Of a DNA stretch of 64,000 bases, positions 26,409-34,441 are shown piece after piece (the first letter of the stretch is position 1; each line of letters begins with the position of its first letter). The stretch is from assembly GCA_020353535.1 (NCBI GenBank), contig CP070696.1, positions 1,306,633-1,370,632 of the forward strand, given 5' to 3'. The translations under genes were made by a program, and so were the position numbers. The notes below the pieces were generated by a model that saw only the letters and a program-made list of their open reading frames with translations, ran no database searches and was not told the DNA's origin. This stretch comes from Spirochaetaceae bacterium (GTDB taxonomy: Bacteria > Spirochaetota > Spirochaetia > SZUA-6 > DRHE01).

Positions 26409-27613
26409 CCGTTTGCTAATAAATAACAATTGAGGAATGCCCGGGGCATGTGGAAGAAACCTTTCACACCACCCTTAAGTGTCTGGGATACACTTCCATC
26501 CCGGCGGAGATAGCCGAACCACTCTCCGTATTCGGGATCCGGAAAGTGCTCGAACGACCAGTCATGCACCCGCTGATAAAGTTCAAAATACTTCTCGTCT
26601 CGGGTGACGGTATAGGCATACAGAAGGGCGCAGAGAGCCTCGCTGTGAACCCAGAATATCTTTGCGTCCCAATCCTGATCTTCCCCCCAGCCTTCATCCT
26701 GATGCCCCGGCGGTTTACCTTTGGCATCGACGAAATTGTAGATTCCGCCGTACTCCGGATCCCAGCCGATGCGCATGGTCCATCCCATGATCCGGCAGGC
26801 TCTCTGGATAATGGCTTTATCGTTCAGGTACACCCCCTCCCGCAAACAAAACCAGCAGGATTCAAGACAATGCCCGGGGGTCACGGAACGACCCTCGGGT
26901 TCAGATAGAACGGGCCGTCCGTCTGGACCAACGCGTTCGAACATCACTTCGTGTTCATCAACGGCGAATGTATACAGTTCACGTTGAATCCATTTCCGTA
27001 TTGCCTCTGTATGGCGTGGATCATCCTCAACAGCACGCAGTTCCTGGGCGGTGTTGATGAGAATCATCCCTGGGGCATGCTCCGTATACCGGGGCGAATA
27101 AACGTAGGTGAACTTGTCGAGATCTCCCGATTCAAGCCTATCCAGGATGTTCCAGAAGAGCTTCTTTGCCTGCTCCAGATACTCCTCCTTGCCGGAAGCC
27201 TTGGAAAACTCCGCATAAGCAAGAACAACGAAGCTCTCGGCAAATATCTGCCAGGGCCGGGTATAGATCGGAACGCCGTCTCGCGCCACTTTGTAGTAGG
27301 CTCGACCTTGTCCATCCAATGCATACTTGTTCAAGAATTCCACGCCGGATCGGGAAGCTTCCAGCCATTTTGGATTTCTCTCTAGAACATTGTAGAGCTT
27401 GGAAAAGAGGTATGCCTCCCGTGCCTGAGTCCAGATATATTTGCCGGTACCGTACGGTGTACCATCCCTTTCCAGCATCGTGAGGTAGCCACCGTATTGA
27501 TGATCCAGCGAGTGCTTCAGCCAAAAGGGTATACAATCTTCGAGAAGCTGCGACCTGTAAAAGCTCGAGATTTCCTGTAGTCTGTTCATATCCGGCTCTA
27601 TCTGAGTGCCCAT
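26396..27613 (-). CDS. AGE-family epimerase/isomerase (first copy)
   Basis: A 405-residue alpha/alpha-barrel enzyme of the N-acylglucosamine 2-epimerase family, which includes cellobiose 2-epimerase, mannose isomerase and sulfoquinovose isomerase. Typical segments are 'PFWLKHSLDHQYGGYLT' at the start, 'WTQAREAYLFSKLYN', 'TPGHCLESCWF' with the catalytic-region His, and 'WVHSEALCALLYAY' plus 'GFFHMPRAFLNC' near the end. The start is 2 bases after the stop of the URO-D gene at 27616 and has GGAG. It is the last gene of the minus-strand ABC/ROK/URO-D/AGE operon. A related enzyme at 34442 follows another URO-D gene in the same order. It probably acts on a monosaccharide or disaccharide imported by the ABC system. 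Confidence 0.85.
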   Translation of the reverse strand: MGTQIEPDMNRLQEISSFYRSQLLEDCIPFWLKHSLDHQYGGYLTMLERDGTPYGTGKYIWTQAREAYLFSKLYNVLERNPKWLEASRSGVEFLNKYALDGQGRAYYKVARDGVPIYTRPWQIFAESFVVLAYAEFSKASGKEEYLEQAKKLFWNILDRLESGDLDKFTYVYSPRYTEHAPGMILINTAQELRAVEDDPRHTEAIRKWIQRELYTFAVDEHEVMFERVGPDGRPVLSEPEGRSVTPGHCLESCWFCLREGVYLNDKAIIQRACRIMGWTMRIGWDPEYGGIYNFVDAKGKPPGHQDEGWGEDQDWDAKIFWVHSEALCALLYAYTVTRDEKYFELYQRVHDWSFEHFPDPEYGEWFGYLRRDGSVSQTLKGGVKGFFHMPRAFLNCYLLANGQSL

Positions 27614-27615
27614 GG

Positions 27616-28716
27616 TTACAACTCCAGTTTTGGCAGCTGAAAATATTCCCGGTATGCGTTTACCATCGCTAAATAATTGCGAATAGGCACGCTCCCTGTT
27701 ATCGCATTACTGGCTGTGAATATATGTCCCCCCTGATCCCAGCCTGCCTCAAGAATTTCAAAGGTCAGCTTTTTTATTCCCTCAGGTGTTTCGAAACTCA
27801 GGACGTTACCACAATCCATGTTGCCGAAAAGAAGAATCCTGTCTCCAAAGGAGGATTTCAACTTTTTCAAGTCCATCCCTGCGCTCATATCGATTTCCAG
27901 ATAAGCATCTACCTCGCAGCCGAATAAAAAATCGTTGATTACAGGCCAGATATCTCCATCCGTCGCATTGACCGAATGTATCCCCGCCTCCCGGAGACGG
28001 CGCGCACATTTCCTGACTTCTGGAACGATGAACTCTCTATACGAATCGGGAGAGATCAATAGACGCTTACCGGCGAAGTCTCCTCCGATTCCAACCATCT
28101 CGATGCCGATCTGTGTATAGTCATCGATTACTTTGATCGCACGCTGAGTCGCCAAAGAGAAATGCTGTCTCGCCACCTCCGGATTCAGTACCATCACCTG
28201 CATCAGATCCGCGTCGGTCCAAATTCCGTGAAAATACGCCGGGGCCAGTATCGGGAGATCCAAATCATGTTTCTTCATTTCTTCCCGTACAAACTCATAG
28301 ACGAGGTAACAATCGCGGGGCAGCTCTCCCAACATCGAGTCGGAAACCCTCAGGTTCCGCTCTCGAAGTCGCGCAACCGGATCTCCAGTCTCTTTCAGCT
28401 CGAAATGGCTGCCCAATTCATCCAGCGGATCGTAGAAGTAGCTTTCTCCCGGAACCGGATTCGGGCTGAGACACAGCAGGTCATGCCCCAATCTCGAAGC
28501 GAGTTCTACTCGGTCACGGGCATAGTGACGCAGGTATTGCTCGAAACCGGCAGTTTCCGCCGCTGCGAGCCACGGCTGCATTCCGCCGAGATACTCCACG
28601 AAGGATTTACCCAAAATCTGCTCCGCTATGGGCGGAAGCAGGACGTATTCGAAGATGGGTGTCCGATCCGGTATCTCATGATTGAAAGAAGCCGCTACTC
28701 GCTGCCGGGATGTCAT
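27616..28716 (-). CDS. URO-D-superfamily protein without the zinc motif
   Basis: A 366-residue protein of the uroporphyrinogen decarboxylase superfamily. The sequence 'HSVNATDGDIWPVINDFLFGCEVDAYLEIDMSAGMDLKKL' region matches the fold, but the HxC motif of the other two URO-D proteins in this window is replaced by 'NATDGD', so a MtaA-type zinc site is not present; one Cys remains in 'GNMDCGN'. The C-terminal 'FTASNAITGSVPIRN' is typical of the URO-D group that travels with sugar operons. Its reaction is unknown. It sits between the ROK regulator (17-base gap) and the AGE epimerase (2-base gap), so it is clearly part of that operon. Confidence 0.75.
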   Translation of the reverse strand: MTSRQRVAASFNHEIPDRTPIFEYVLLPPIAEQILGKSFVEYLGGMQPWLAAAETAGFEQYLRHYARDRVELASRLGHDLLCLSPNPVPGESYFYDPLDELGSHFELKETGDPVARLRERNLRVSDSMLGELPRDCYLVYEFVREEMKKHDLDLPILAPAYFHGIWTDADLMQVMVLNPEVARQHFSLATQRAIKVIDDYTQIGIEMVGIGGDFAGKRLLISPDSYREFIVPEVRKCARRLREAGIHSVNATDGDIWPVINDFLFGCEVDAYLEIDMSAGMDLKKLKSSFGDRILLFGNMDCGNVLSFETPEGIKKLTFEILEAGWDQGGHIFTASNAITGSVPIRNYLAMVNAYREYFQLPKLEL

Positions 28717-28733
28717 ACATGTCCTTTCCGTGG

Positions 28734-29933
28734 TCAGTGGCTGAAGTAATCGTGGAGAATCACACTACTGATGCCTTGAACGCGTATATCCGATTGTTCT
28801 TCCGAATAGACTATCCTGATGGATTTTGCTATTTGACGAAGACTCAAGTTCATTACGATTCGCTCGATCGTCTCGAAGAGAAAACGGTTTCCATCGATAA
28901 CAGGGCCCCGAAGAACTATCATTTCGGGATTGAAGATGTTGGCTATGTCCGAAAGTTTCTCACCCAAATGACGTCCGGTCTGCTCAAAAACATTCCGAGC
29001 CAAGCGATCTCCGTTGTTGGCGGCCGTGATCAAATGCTCGATCTGCAGTTTCGAGAAATCGTTCTCACAGTACTTGAGCACCTCGCTGTTCACTCCCTGT
29101 TGAAGTCCCTGCCTGATCGTAGCGAGGATGTACTGCTTGGAACTAATCGTCTCCAAACATCCGGTGTGCCCGCAAAAACAGAGCTGGCCATTGTTGACTG
29201 CATGGGTATGCCCGAACTCTCCCGCATAGTGGCTGTTCCCCGTGTATATTTCCCCGTTTACGATGATTCCCATCCCGATTCCTTCACCCAGCCATACGCA
29301 GAGGAAGTGCTCGACTCCCAAACCACGCCCGTAGTACTTTTCCCCGAGAGCACAGGCGTTGGCATCGTTGACCAGAAAACAGGGGATCTTATACTTCGCT
29401 TCAATTTGCTCTTTCAAGGGAACGTCGTACCAGTTCTTGGCGAAAAGATACTCATGGGAAATACCCTGCTTCGGATCGATATAACCTCCGAGACCTATAC
29501 CGATTCCAAAGATCTTTTTCTCGAACTTGCGAGCTTCGGCCACCAAACCATCGAGCAGCTGCCGTAAAGCGGTGATCAATTCCTCCTTGTCTATTCCAAA
29601 AAAAAGGGGAATTGAGTGCTCTGAAAGGACTTCACCGATGGTGTTTATCAACACACCTTTCATCTGAGAAACATCCAGTAAAACTGCTATGTTGATACCT
29701 ACCGCCGGATTCAGTTCTATAAAATTCGATCTTCGGCCACCGGTCGACAACTCCTGGTCTGTTTCCTGGATCAGTCCCAGCTCCATCAGAATCTTGATGT
29801 ATTTCACTATTGAAGACGGACTCATCCTGAGGATTTCCCCCAGCCGGATTCTGGTTATCCGTTTGTTGTTTAGGATAGATTTCAGGATGGTACTCATCCT
29901 GCTCTTTTGAATCTGCGAATACTGGGAGAACAT
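28734..29933 (-). CDS. ROK-family transcriptional regulator
   Basis: A 399-residue NagC/XylR-type repressor. Residues ~15-70 form a winged helix ('LNNKRITRIRLGEILRMSPSSIVKYIKILMELGLI'). The rest is the ROK sugar-kinase fold, with 'GIGIGLGGYIDPKQG', 'CFLVNDANACALGEKYYG' and the zinc motif 'CFCGHTGCLE' preceded by 'GEFGHTHA'. The kinase-like pocket should bind the sugar transported or processed by this operon. It lies between the transporter genes and the URO-D/AGE genes, and the likely target is the divergent promoter region at 33.2 kb (inference). Confidence 0.9.
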   Translation of the reverse strand: MFSQYSQIQKSRMSTILKSILNNKRITRIRLGEILRMSPSSIVKYIKILMELGLIQETDQELSTGGRRSNFIELNPAVGINIAVLLDVSQMKGVLINTIGEVLSEHSIPLFFGIDKEELITALRQLLDGLVAEARKFEKKIFGIGIGLGGYIDPKQGISHEYLFAKNWYDVPLKEQIEAKYKIPCFLVNDANACALGEKYYGRGLGVEHFLCVWLGEGIGMGIIVNGEIYTGNSHYAGEFGHTHAVNNGQLCFCGHTGCLETISSKQYILATIRQGLQQGVNSEVLKYCENDFSKLQIEHLITAANNGDRLARNVFEQTGRHLGEKLSDIANIFNPEMIVLRGPVIDGNRFLFETIERIVMNLSLRQIAKSIRIVYSEEQSDIRVQGISSVILHDYFSH

Positions 29934-29948
29934 AGCCTTATCCGGTAT

Positions 29949-30818
29949 CTAACCTTTCAAGGCACCAGCAGAAATCCCGCTGATAAAATCCCTCTGCATC
30001 AACCACATGATCAGCAGTACCGGAAACACGACGACGCATCCCATCGCGGCCATTGGTCCCCAGATTAGGGATTTATCCGTTATAAAGCCAGCGATGAGTA
30101 CGGTTAGGGGTTTCGATTTGTGGACCGTGAGAATGACAGCGTAGAGAAACTCGTTCCAGCTGAATACAAAGGTCAGCATACCCGTGGCGATCAATCCCGA
30201 TTTCACCATTGGTGTGGTGATGTAAAAGTATCTCTGTGGCAAGTTACAGCCATCCAACATGCTCTGCTCTTCCACTTCGAACGGAGCTTCCTGATAAAAA
30301 CCGATCATCAACAGAATGACCAGAGGTAGATTGAAACTGGTGTTCATGAGCACAAGAGCCATAATATTGTCCATGAGCCTTAACGTACGAATGATATAGA
30401 ACACCGGGACTGCGACCACGATGGCGGGATACATTTTCTGAACTAAAAACCAGCCGGCAAATACCCCTTTGATCTTTCTAGGCAGCATCCCGTTTATCAG
30501 GGAATACGAAGCCAGGCTCCCAAACAACACCGTCATGAAGGTAGCTCCTGAAGCGATGAGGATGGAGTTGATCAGCCCTTTGAGTAGCTCATATTTCTGG
30601 ACGATGTCTATGAAATTCTGAGTAGTTAATATAGAAGGAAATATAATAGGTGGCTTGGAAAAATACTCCTGCTCCACTTTGAAAGCATTGGTGACCAGCC
30701 AGTAAAAGGGAAAGAGAATAACCGCGAATAGTATCAACAGCACAATGATACGGGTAGGAAGTCCTAAGAAATTACTCAAATAGCCTTGACGTGCGCGTTT
30801 GGATTTTGCCTTCATCAA
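29949..30818 (-). CDS. Sugar ABC transporter permease (MalG type)
   Basis: A 289-residue inner-membrane permease of the carbohydrate-uptake-1 class. It has an N-terminal helix ('IVLLILFAVILFPFYWLVTNAFK'), five further hydrophobic segments and the ATPase-coupling loop 'EEQSMLDGCNLPQRYFYITTP' (EAA motif) at about residues 180-200, followed by a 'GMLTFVFSWNEFLYA' segment. It overlaps its partner permease by 4 bases. The ROK regulator follows after 15 bases. Substrate is inferred only as a sugar or sugar derivative. Confidence 0.9.
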   Translation of the reverse strand: MMKAKSKRARQGYLSNFLGLPTRIIVLLILFAVILFPFYWLVTNAFKVEQEYFSKPPIIFPSILTTQNFIDIVQKYELLKGLINSILIASGATFMTVLFGSLASYSLINGMLPRKIKGVFAGWFLVQKMYPAIVVAVPVFYIIRTLRLMDNIMALVLMNTSFNLPLVILLMIGFYQEAPFEVEEQSMLDGCNLPQRYFYITTPMVKSGLIATGMLTFVFSWNEFLYAVILTVHKSKPLTVLIAGFITDKSLIWGPMAAMGCVVVFPVLLIMWLMQRDFISGISAGALKG

Positions 30819-31723
30819 CCCAATCTCCGCAGTTGAGAATTTCTCAGACGAATGAATCCCCAGGCCACCAAAGACATGACCAAAATAAACATAATGGCCG
30901 TGGCCGACGAATATCCCACGTCCAAGAATTTAATCCCTTGCCGGTAGATGTACGTCGGCAGCATCTCGGTTGCGTTCCCAGGACCTCCTTGTGTCATAAC
31001 AAAGACAACATCAAATATCTTAAAAGCGTCGATAAAGCGGATCATTGCTACTATGATGATAACCGGGGACGTAATTGGGAGTACCACTTTCGTAAACACT
31101 TGCCAAGGCGAAGCCCCATCCACTCGGGCAGCATCCAAAAAACTTGTCGGTATCGACTTAATCGAAGAGAGGACCAGGATCGCCACAAAGGGAATAAACT
31201 GCCAGCAGTCGATTAAAATAATCGTATATATAGCGATCCGATAATCCCCAAGCCATGAAACTGGCTGCAGACCGATGAGGGTGAGCAGGTAGTTTATAAT
31301 CCCGTATGTACGATCTAGCATCATTCGCCAGAGTGTTCCGGAAGCCACAGGGGCTATGATCATCGGCACCATCAGGAAGGTGATCAGCAATCGAGACATC
31401 CGGTTGTCATCGGAGAGCATCATGGCCACTATTACCCCGACGATAAGCTCAGCCGATACGGAAAGAACGGCAAAGAAGACATTGTTTGACAGAGATTTCA
31501 GAAAGAGCTCGTCGGTAAACATGCCGATGTAGTTCTGCAACCCGATAAATACCGGTCTCGATGCGGCTATATTTAGCTTATAGCGATGCACACTCAGGAC
31601 CAGTCCATAACCTAACGGAATAAAGGCGGCGATCATGAGAACCGCGGCGACCGGAAGAACGAACAGCCAGGAATAGACTTTATCCATTCTGGTTTGATAG
31701 ACATGTCTGGATATCAGCATCAA
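30815..31723 (-). CDS. Sugar ABC transporter permease (MalF type)
   Basis: A 302-residue inner-membrane permease, partner of the gene at 29949. Six hydrophobic segments are visible, beginning with 'VYSWLFVLPVAAVLMIAAFIP'. The EAA coupling loop reads 'SFLDAARVDGASPWQVFTKVVLP' at about residues 200-222 (D-A-x-x-D-G). The 'FVMTQGGPGNATEML' block is a classic MalF/UgpA-type signature. It follows the binding-protein gene after an intercistronic hairpin. No ATPase gene of the MsmK/UgpC kind is in this cluster, so a shared ATPase must be encoded elsewhere. Confidence 0.92.
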   Translation of the reverse strand: MMLISRHVYQTRMDKVYSWLFVLPVAAVLMIAAFIPLGYGLVLSVHRYKLNIAASRPVFIGLQNYIGMFTDELFLKSLSNNVFFAVLSVSAELIVGVIVAMMLSDDNRMSRLLITFLMVPMIIAPVASGTLWRMMLDRTYGIINYLLTLIGLQPVSWLGDYRIAIYTIILIDCWQFIPFVAILVLSSIKSIPTSFLDAARVDGASPWQVFTKVVLPITSPVIIIVAMIRFIDAFKIFDVVFVMTQGGPGNATEMLPTYIYRQGIKFLDVGYSSATAIMFILVMSLVAWGFIRLRNSQLRRLG

Positions 31724-31741
31724 ATTATCCGCCTTCCAAAA

Positions 31742-31775
31742 AGGTTAGACCTCTCTAAAATGAGAGGTCTAACCT
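31742..31775 (-). terminator. Strong hairpin between binding-protein and permease genes
   Basis: AGGTTAGACCTCTC (31742-31755) and GAGAGGTCTAACCT (31762-31775) form a perfect 14-bp stem with a 6-base loop. On the minus strand it is followed by TTTTT. In sugar ABC operons such hairpins commonly stop part of the transcripts and protect the upstream mRNA, giving more binding protein than permease. Confidence 0.8.
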
Positions 31776-31799
31776 AGATGTCAGTCAATTAATCTATCA

Positions 31800-33089
31800 T
31801 TAACGTCCAGTATTCTTAATGCCGGGAGCGGGAGGATACTCGCTCAACAGCTTGCTGAAGCCGTCCTCCATGAACTTCACCGACTTCTCCAAATCCCATT
31901 GGTCGGTGATGTAGTTGGCCACTGCATCCCGGACATAGGTCTCGGCCATGGTACCCGCCGGAATCCGCCACCAGATCACAGCACCTTGATCAGAGGCTGC
32001 TTTGTGGGGATAGAGCTTGGAGTTCTTGACCTCCGGTTGCTCCCAGACAGACTCTCGCGAAGGCAGGATAGAATAATCGATAAAGTTCTTGAGCTGCTTC
32101 TCCTTGCTGGTATAAAACTTGATCCACTCCCAGGCGGCATCCTTGTGCTTGGCCGCTTTGGGAATACCGATATCCCAGGATGACAGTACCGTCACACCGT
32201 TCTTGGCATAAGGAATCGGGGCAATGGCCCACTTGCCAACCACCTTTGATTTTTCCGGATTATCCCCATTAGGCGCGATGGCCAAAGTCGGCCAGGTGAA
32301 GCAGACAGCGGCGTTTCCCTGCAGGAATGCAGCATCCGCCTCGGCCAGCGTCCAGGCAGGCGCCGCCGGATCGGCATAGTCCACCCACTTCCTGGCGATC
32401 TTAAGAGCTTCTCGAGTTTCCGGGGAATCGATGGTCAGGTTCCAGTTCTCATCGGCCCAGCGGCCGCCGAGAGACCACTGTACCATCATCCACAGACCGC
32501 TGAACTGTTCCTTTACACCCGGATAAGATATCGCATACAGATCGGGTGGATCGTGCAGCTTATCCATAAGAACGAAGAAATCATCCCAGGTCTGGGGGAA
32601 CTCATCAATCAGGTCTGTTCTATACGATAGCGTTTGGGGTGTGTTTGAGAAGGGAAGGCCCATGATCTTTCCAGCCCACTTCCCGGACTGCTCCCAAAGC
32701 CCGGGGAGGAAGTCAGACGTATCGAAGTTGTCCCGTTTGATATAGGGTTCCAGGTCTTCCATAAAGGGCTCGAACTCGCCATCCCACTGGCAGGCAGGAG
32801 TTACCACATCGTAGGTATCATCGCCGGTGGACAGGGCCAGACCCATTTTTTCGTACAATGTGATGTAGGGAAAGTCTACAACTTCTACCTCTGCGCCGGT
32901 TAGCTCTGTGAACTCCGCCGAATACTCTTTGGCAGCCTCGGCATAGGTTGCAGAAAAGTAGAGCACGGTTATTTTCTGCCCGGCAAAGGGCTTTTCTGCT
33001 ATCTCCGGTTCTTTTTTCTTACATCCTACAAACAATACTGTACTGCCCAGCACAAGCAGTACCATGATGCAAATCAGTATCTTTTTCAT
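31800..33089 (-). CDS. Sugar ABC transporter substrate-binding lipoprotein
   Basis: A 429-residue extracellular binding protein (family 1 type). The start at 33089 is chosen over a more upstream ATG at 33116 because it has GAGAGGAG and begins the signal peptide (MKKILICIMVLLVLG) ending in the lipobox LFVGC. The mature part shows typical blocks: 'ITVLYFSATYAEAAKEYSAEF', 'DVVTPACQWDGEFEPFME' and 'GNAAVCFTWPTLAIAP', with 'IAPIPYAKNGVTVLSSWDIGIPK' further on. It is the first gene of the minus-strand operon SBP-MalF-MalG-ROK-URO-D-AGE. The ligand is probably a sugar or glycoside; many aromatic residues fit carbohydrate binding. Confidence 0.92.
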   Translation of the reverse strand: MKKILICIMVLLVLGSTVLFVGCKKKEPEIAEKPFAGQKITVLYFSATYAEAAKEYSAEFTELTGAEVEVVDFPYITLYEKMGLALSTGDDTYDVVTPACQWDGEFEPFMEDLEPYIKRDNFDTSDFLPGLWEQSGKWAGKIMGLPFSNTPQTLSYRTDLIDEFPQTWDDFFVLMDKLHDPPDLYAISYPGVKEQFSGLWMMVQWSLGGRWADENWNLTIDSPETREALKIARKWVDYADPAAPAWTLAEADAAFLQGNAAVCFTWPTLAIAPNGDNPEKSKVVGKWAIAPIPYAKNGVTVLSSWDIGIPKAAKHKDAAWEWIKFYTSKEKQLKNFIDYSILPSRESVWEQPEVKNSKLYPHKAASDQGAVIWWRIPAGTMAETYVRDAVANYITDQWDLEKSVKFMEDGFSKLLSEYPPAPGIKNTGR

Positions 33090-33223
33090 TGCTCCTCTCC
33101 TATTAGTTATTACCATGGTTTACTGAGTCATTCTAGAATATTTGTATTTTGACCGGACTGGCCCGAATCAAGTTTTTCACAGATTCCTCCTTGTTTTTAA
33201 AATACCCCGTTGGTATGCCAATG

Positions 33224-33252
33224 ATTTTAGAGATTCGTCGTTGGATTGTCAA
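33224..33252 (-). promoter_or_regulatory. Sigma-70 promoter of the sugar ABC operon
   Basis: On the minus strand, TTGACA (33252-33247) and TAAAAT (33229-33224) with 17-base spacing. It reads toward the binding-protein gene, leaving a leader of about 130 bases. Confidence 0.65.
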
Positions 33253-33300
33253 TACTTTTTTCATTTATTCAATTATATAACCTGATTTTATTCAAACTTA

Positions 33301-33329
33301 TTGACAGAATCAAAATATTAACTTAATAT
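33301..33329 (+). promoter_or_regulatory. Sigma-70 promoter of the divergent URO-D/AGE cassette
   Basis: TTGACA (33301-33306), 17-base spacer, TAATAT (33324-33329), ~50 bases before the start at 33381. It diverges from the promoter at 33224-33252 with 48 bases between the -35 boxes, so one regulator bound between them (perhaps the ROK protein) could act on both. Confidence 0.7.
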
Positions 33330-33380
33330 ATCCAAAGTTATTACACTAATTGATTTAACAAGCCGGTATTATTCAACAAC

Positions 33381-34412
33381 ATGCATTCAAATGCAGAGGT
33401 AATTGAAAACGCTCTTTTAAAACGAAAAACAAGCCGACTGCCCTGTTTTCCCTTGATCGATATAGCCTTCGCCTCATCCTACGTGGGCCAATCGATGCGG
33501 GAGGTGCAATTTGACCCACGTCTTCATGCCAGTGCTTTGAGCAAATGCATCGAAGAATTACCTGTAGATGGTGTGTACATCAATCTCTGCCTAGATACCG
33601 GCCAGGGGGATCGGATCAGTGATAGTGAAATTAAACTCGACGAATCGCTGAATCTTGTGATCCCTGAAAACGATGTGCTTTCCATATCCTCTACGGAGAT
33701 CACATCCCTCGATGATCGGAGGATCATGGAAGCCGAGCTATTCCATCCCGGTATATTGGCCACGTTCAACAACATGGATGAGGACATTAAAAAAAAATAC
33801 GCAGTCGCAGTCGGAGTTACCGGAACGTTCTCTCAGGTCGCCTTTCTGGTTGGAATATCGGAATTCATGATGGCGCTTCTGGATCAGCCCGACGTCGTAC
33901 ACAAGGCTCTGAATACAAGGCACAATATTGTCATCCGACAGGTGCAGGAACTCTGCGCCGCCGGGGCACGCTTCATCTGGATAGGTGAGGGGCTGGGCTC
34001 CGGAAGTCTGATCAGCCCCGAACAATATCGAGAATTTGTTCTACCCTTTGAAATAGAGATTGCCGAAGAAATCCGTAAGAACGGCGCTTTGTCTTTGCTA
34101 CATATCTGCGGCAATGTAAGTAGTGCTCTGCCAGATATTGCCAACTGTTGCGCCGATGGTTTTGATCTGGATTTTCCAGTGGACCTGACTGATGCTCTCG
34201 AGGCGCTGCTCCCGCAAGTCACTGTCAAGGGGAACATCAATCCGCGGCTTTTCATGTGGGGATTTTCCGATCAGCTGAGACAATCCTGCATACGTGCAAA
34301 GGAGATCGCTGCGGATCGAGTCGGCTACATAATGTCCACCGGGTGTCTAGTACCCAGAGACTCCACGAAGGAGTCATTCCATATCATGGCCGATATTTGC
34401 AACTATGACTGA
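33381..34412 (+). CDS. URO-D-superfamily methyltransferase (zinc-site type)
   Basis: A 343-residue URO-D-superfamily protein. It has H241-x-C243 (HICGN) and C322 (STGCLVP), again 79 residues after the HxC cysteine, as in the protein at 25392. This is the HxC...C zinc site of corrinoid/coenzyme methyltransferases. The barrel segment 'SLISPEQYREFVLPFE' is shared by all three window copies in similar form. The ribosome-binding site is weak. The gene is followed by an AGE-family epimerase (29-base gap), repeating the URO-D/AGE order of the minus-strand operon. Function as a methyltransferase is inferred from the zinc motif; the methyl donor is unknown. Confidence 0.72.
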   Translation: MHSNAEVIENALLKRKTSRLPCFPLIDIAFASSYVGQSMREVQFDPRLHASALSKCIEELPVDGVYINLCLDTGQGDRISDSEIKLDESLNLVIPENDVLSISSTEITSLDDRRIMEAELFHPGILATFNNMDEDIKKKYAVAVGVTGTFSQVAFLVGISEFMMALLDQPDVVHKALNTRHNIVIRQVQELCAAGARFIWIGEGLGSGSLISPEQYREFVLPFEIEIAEEIRKNGALSLLHICGNVSSALPDIANCCADGFDLDFPVDLTDALEALLPQVTVKGNINPRLFMWGFSDQLRQSCIRAKEIAADRVGYIMSTGCLVPRDSTKESFHIMADICNYD

Positions 34413-34441
34413 ATCCGCTGGCATCAAAGAAGGAGAATTTG

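Noticed and set aside
25392..34412. Reading the three URO-D proteins as heme-pathway uroporphyrinogen decarboxylase (HemE)
   Set aside because: Two carry the HxC...C zinc site of methyltransferases, all are in sugar/C1 context, and no other heme gene is near.
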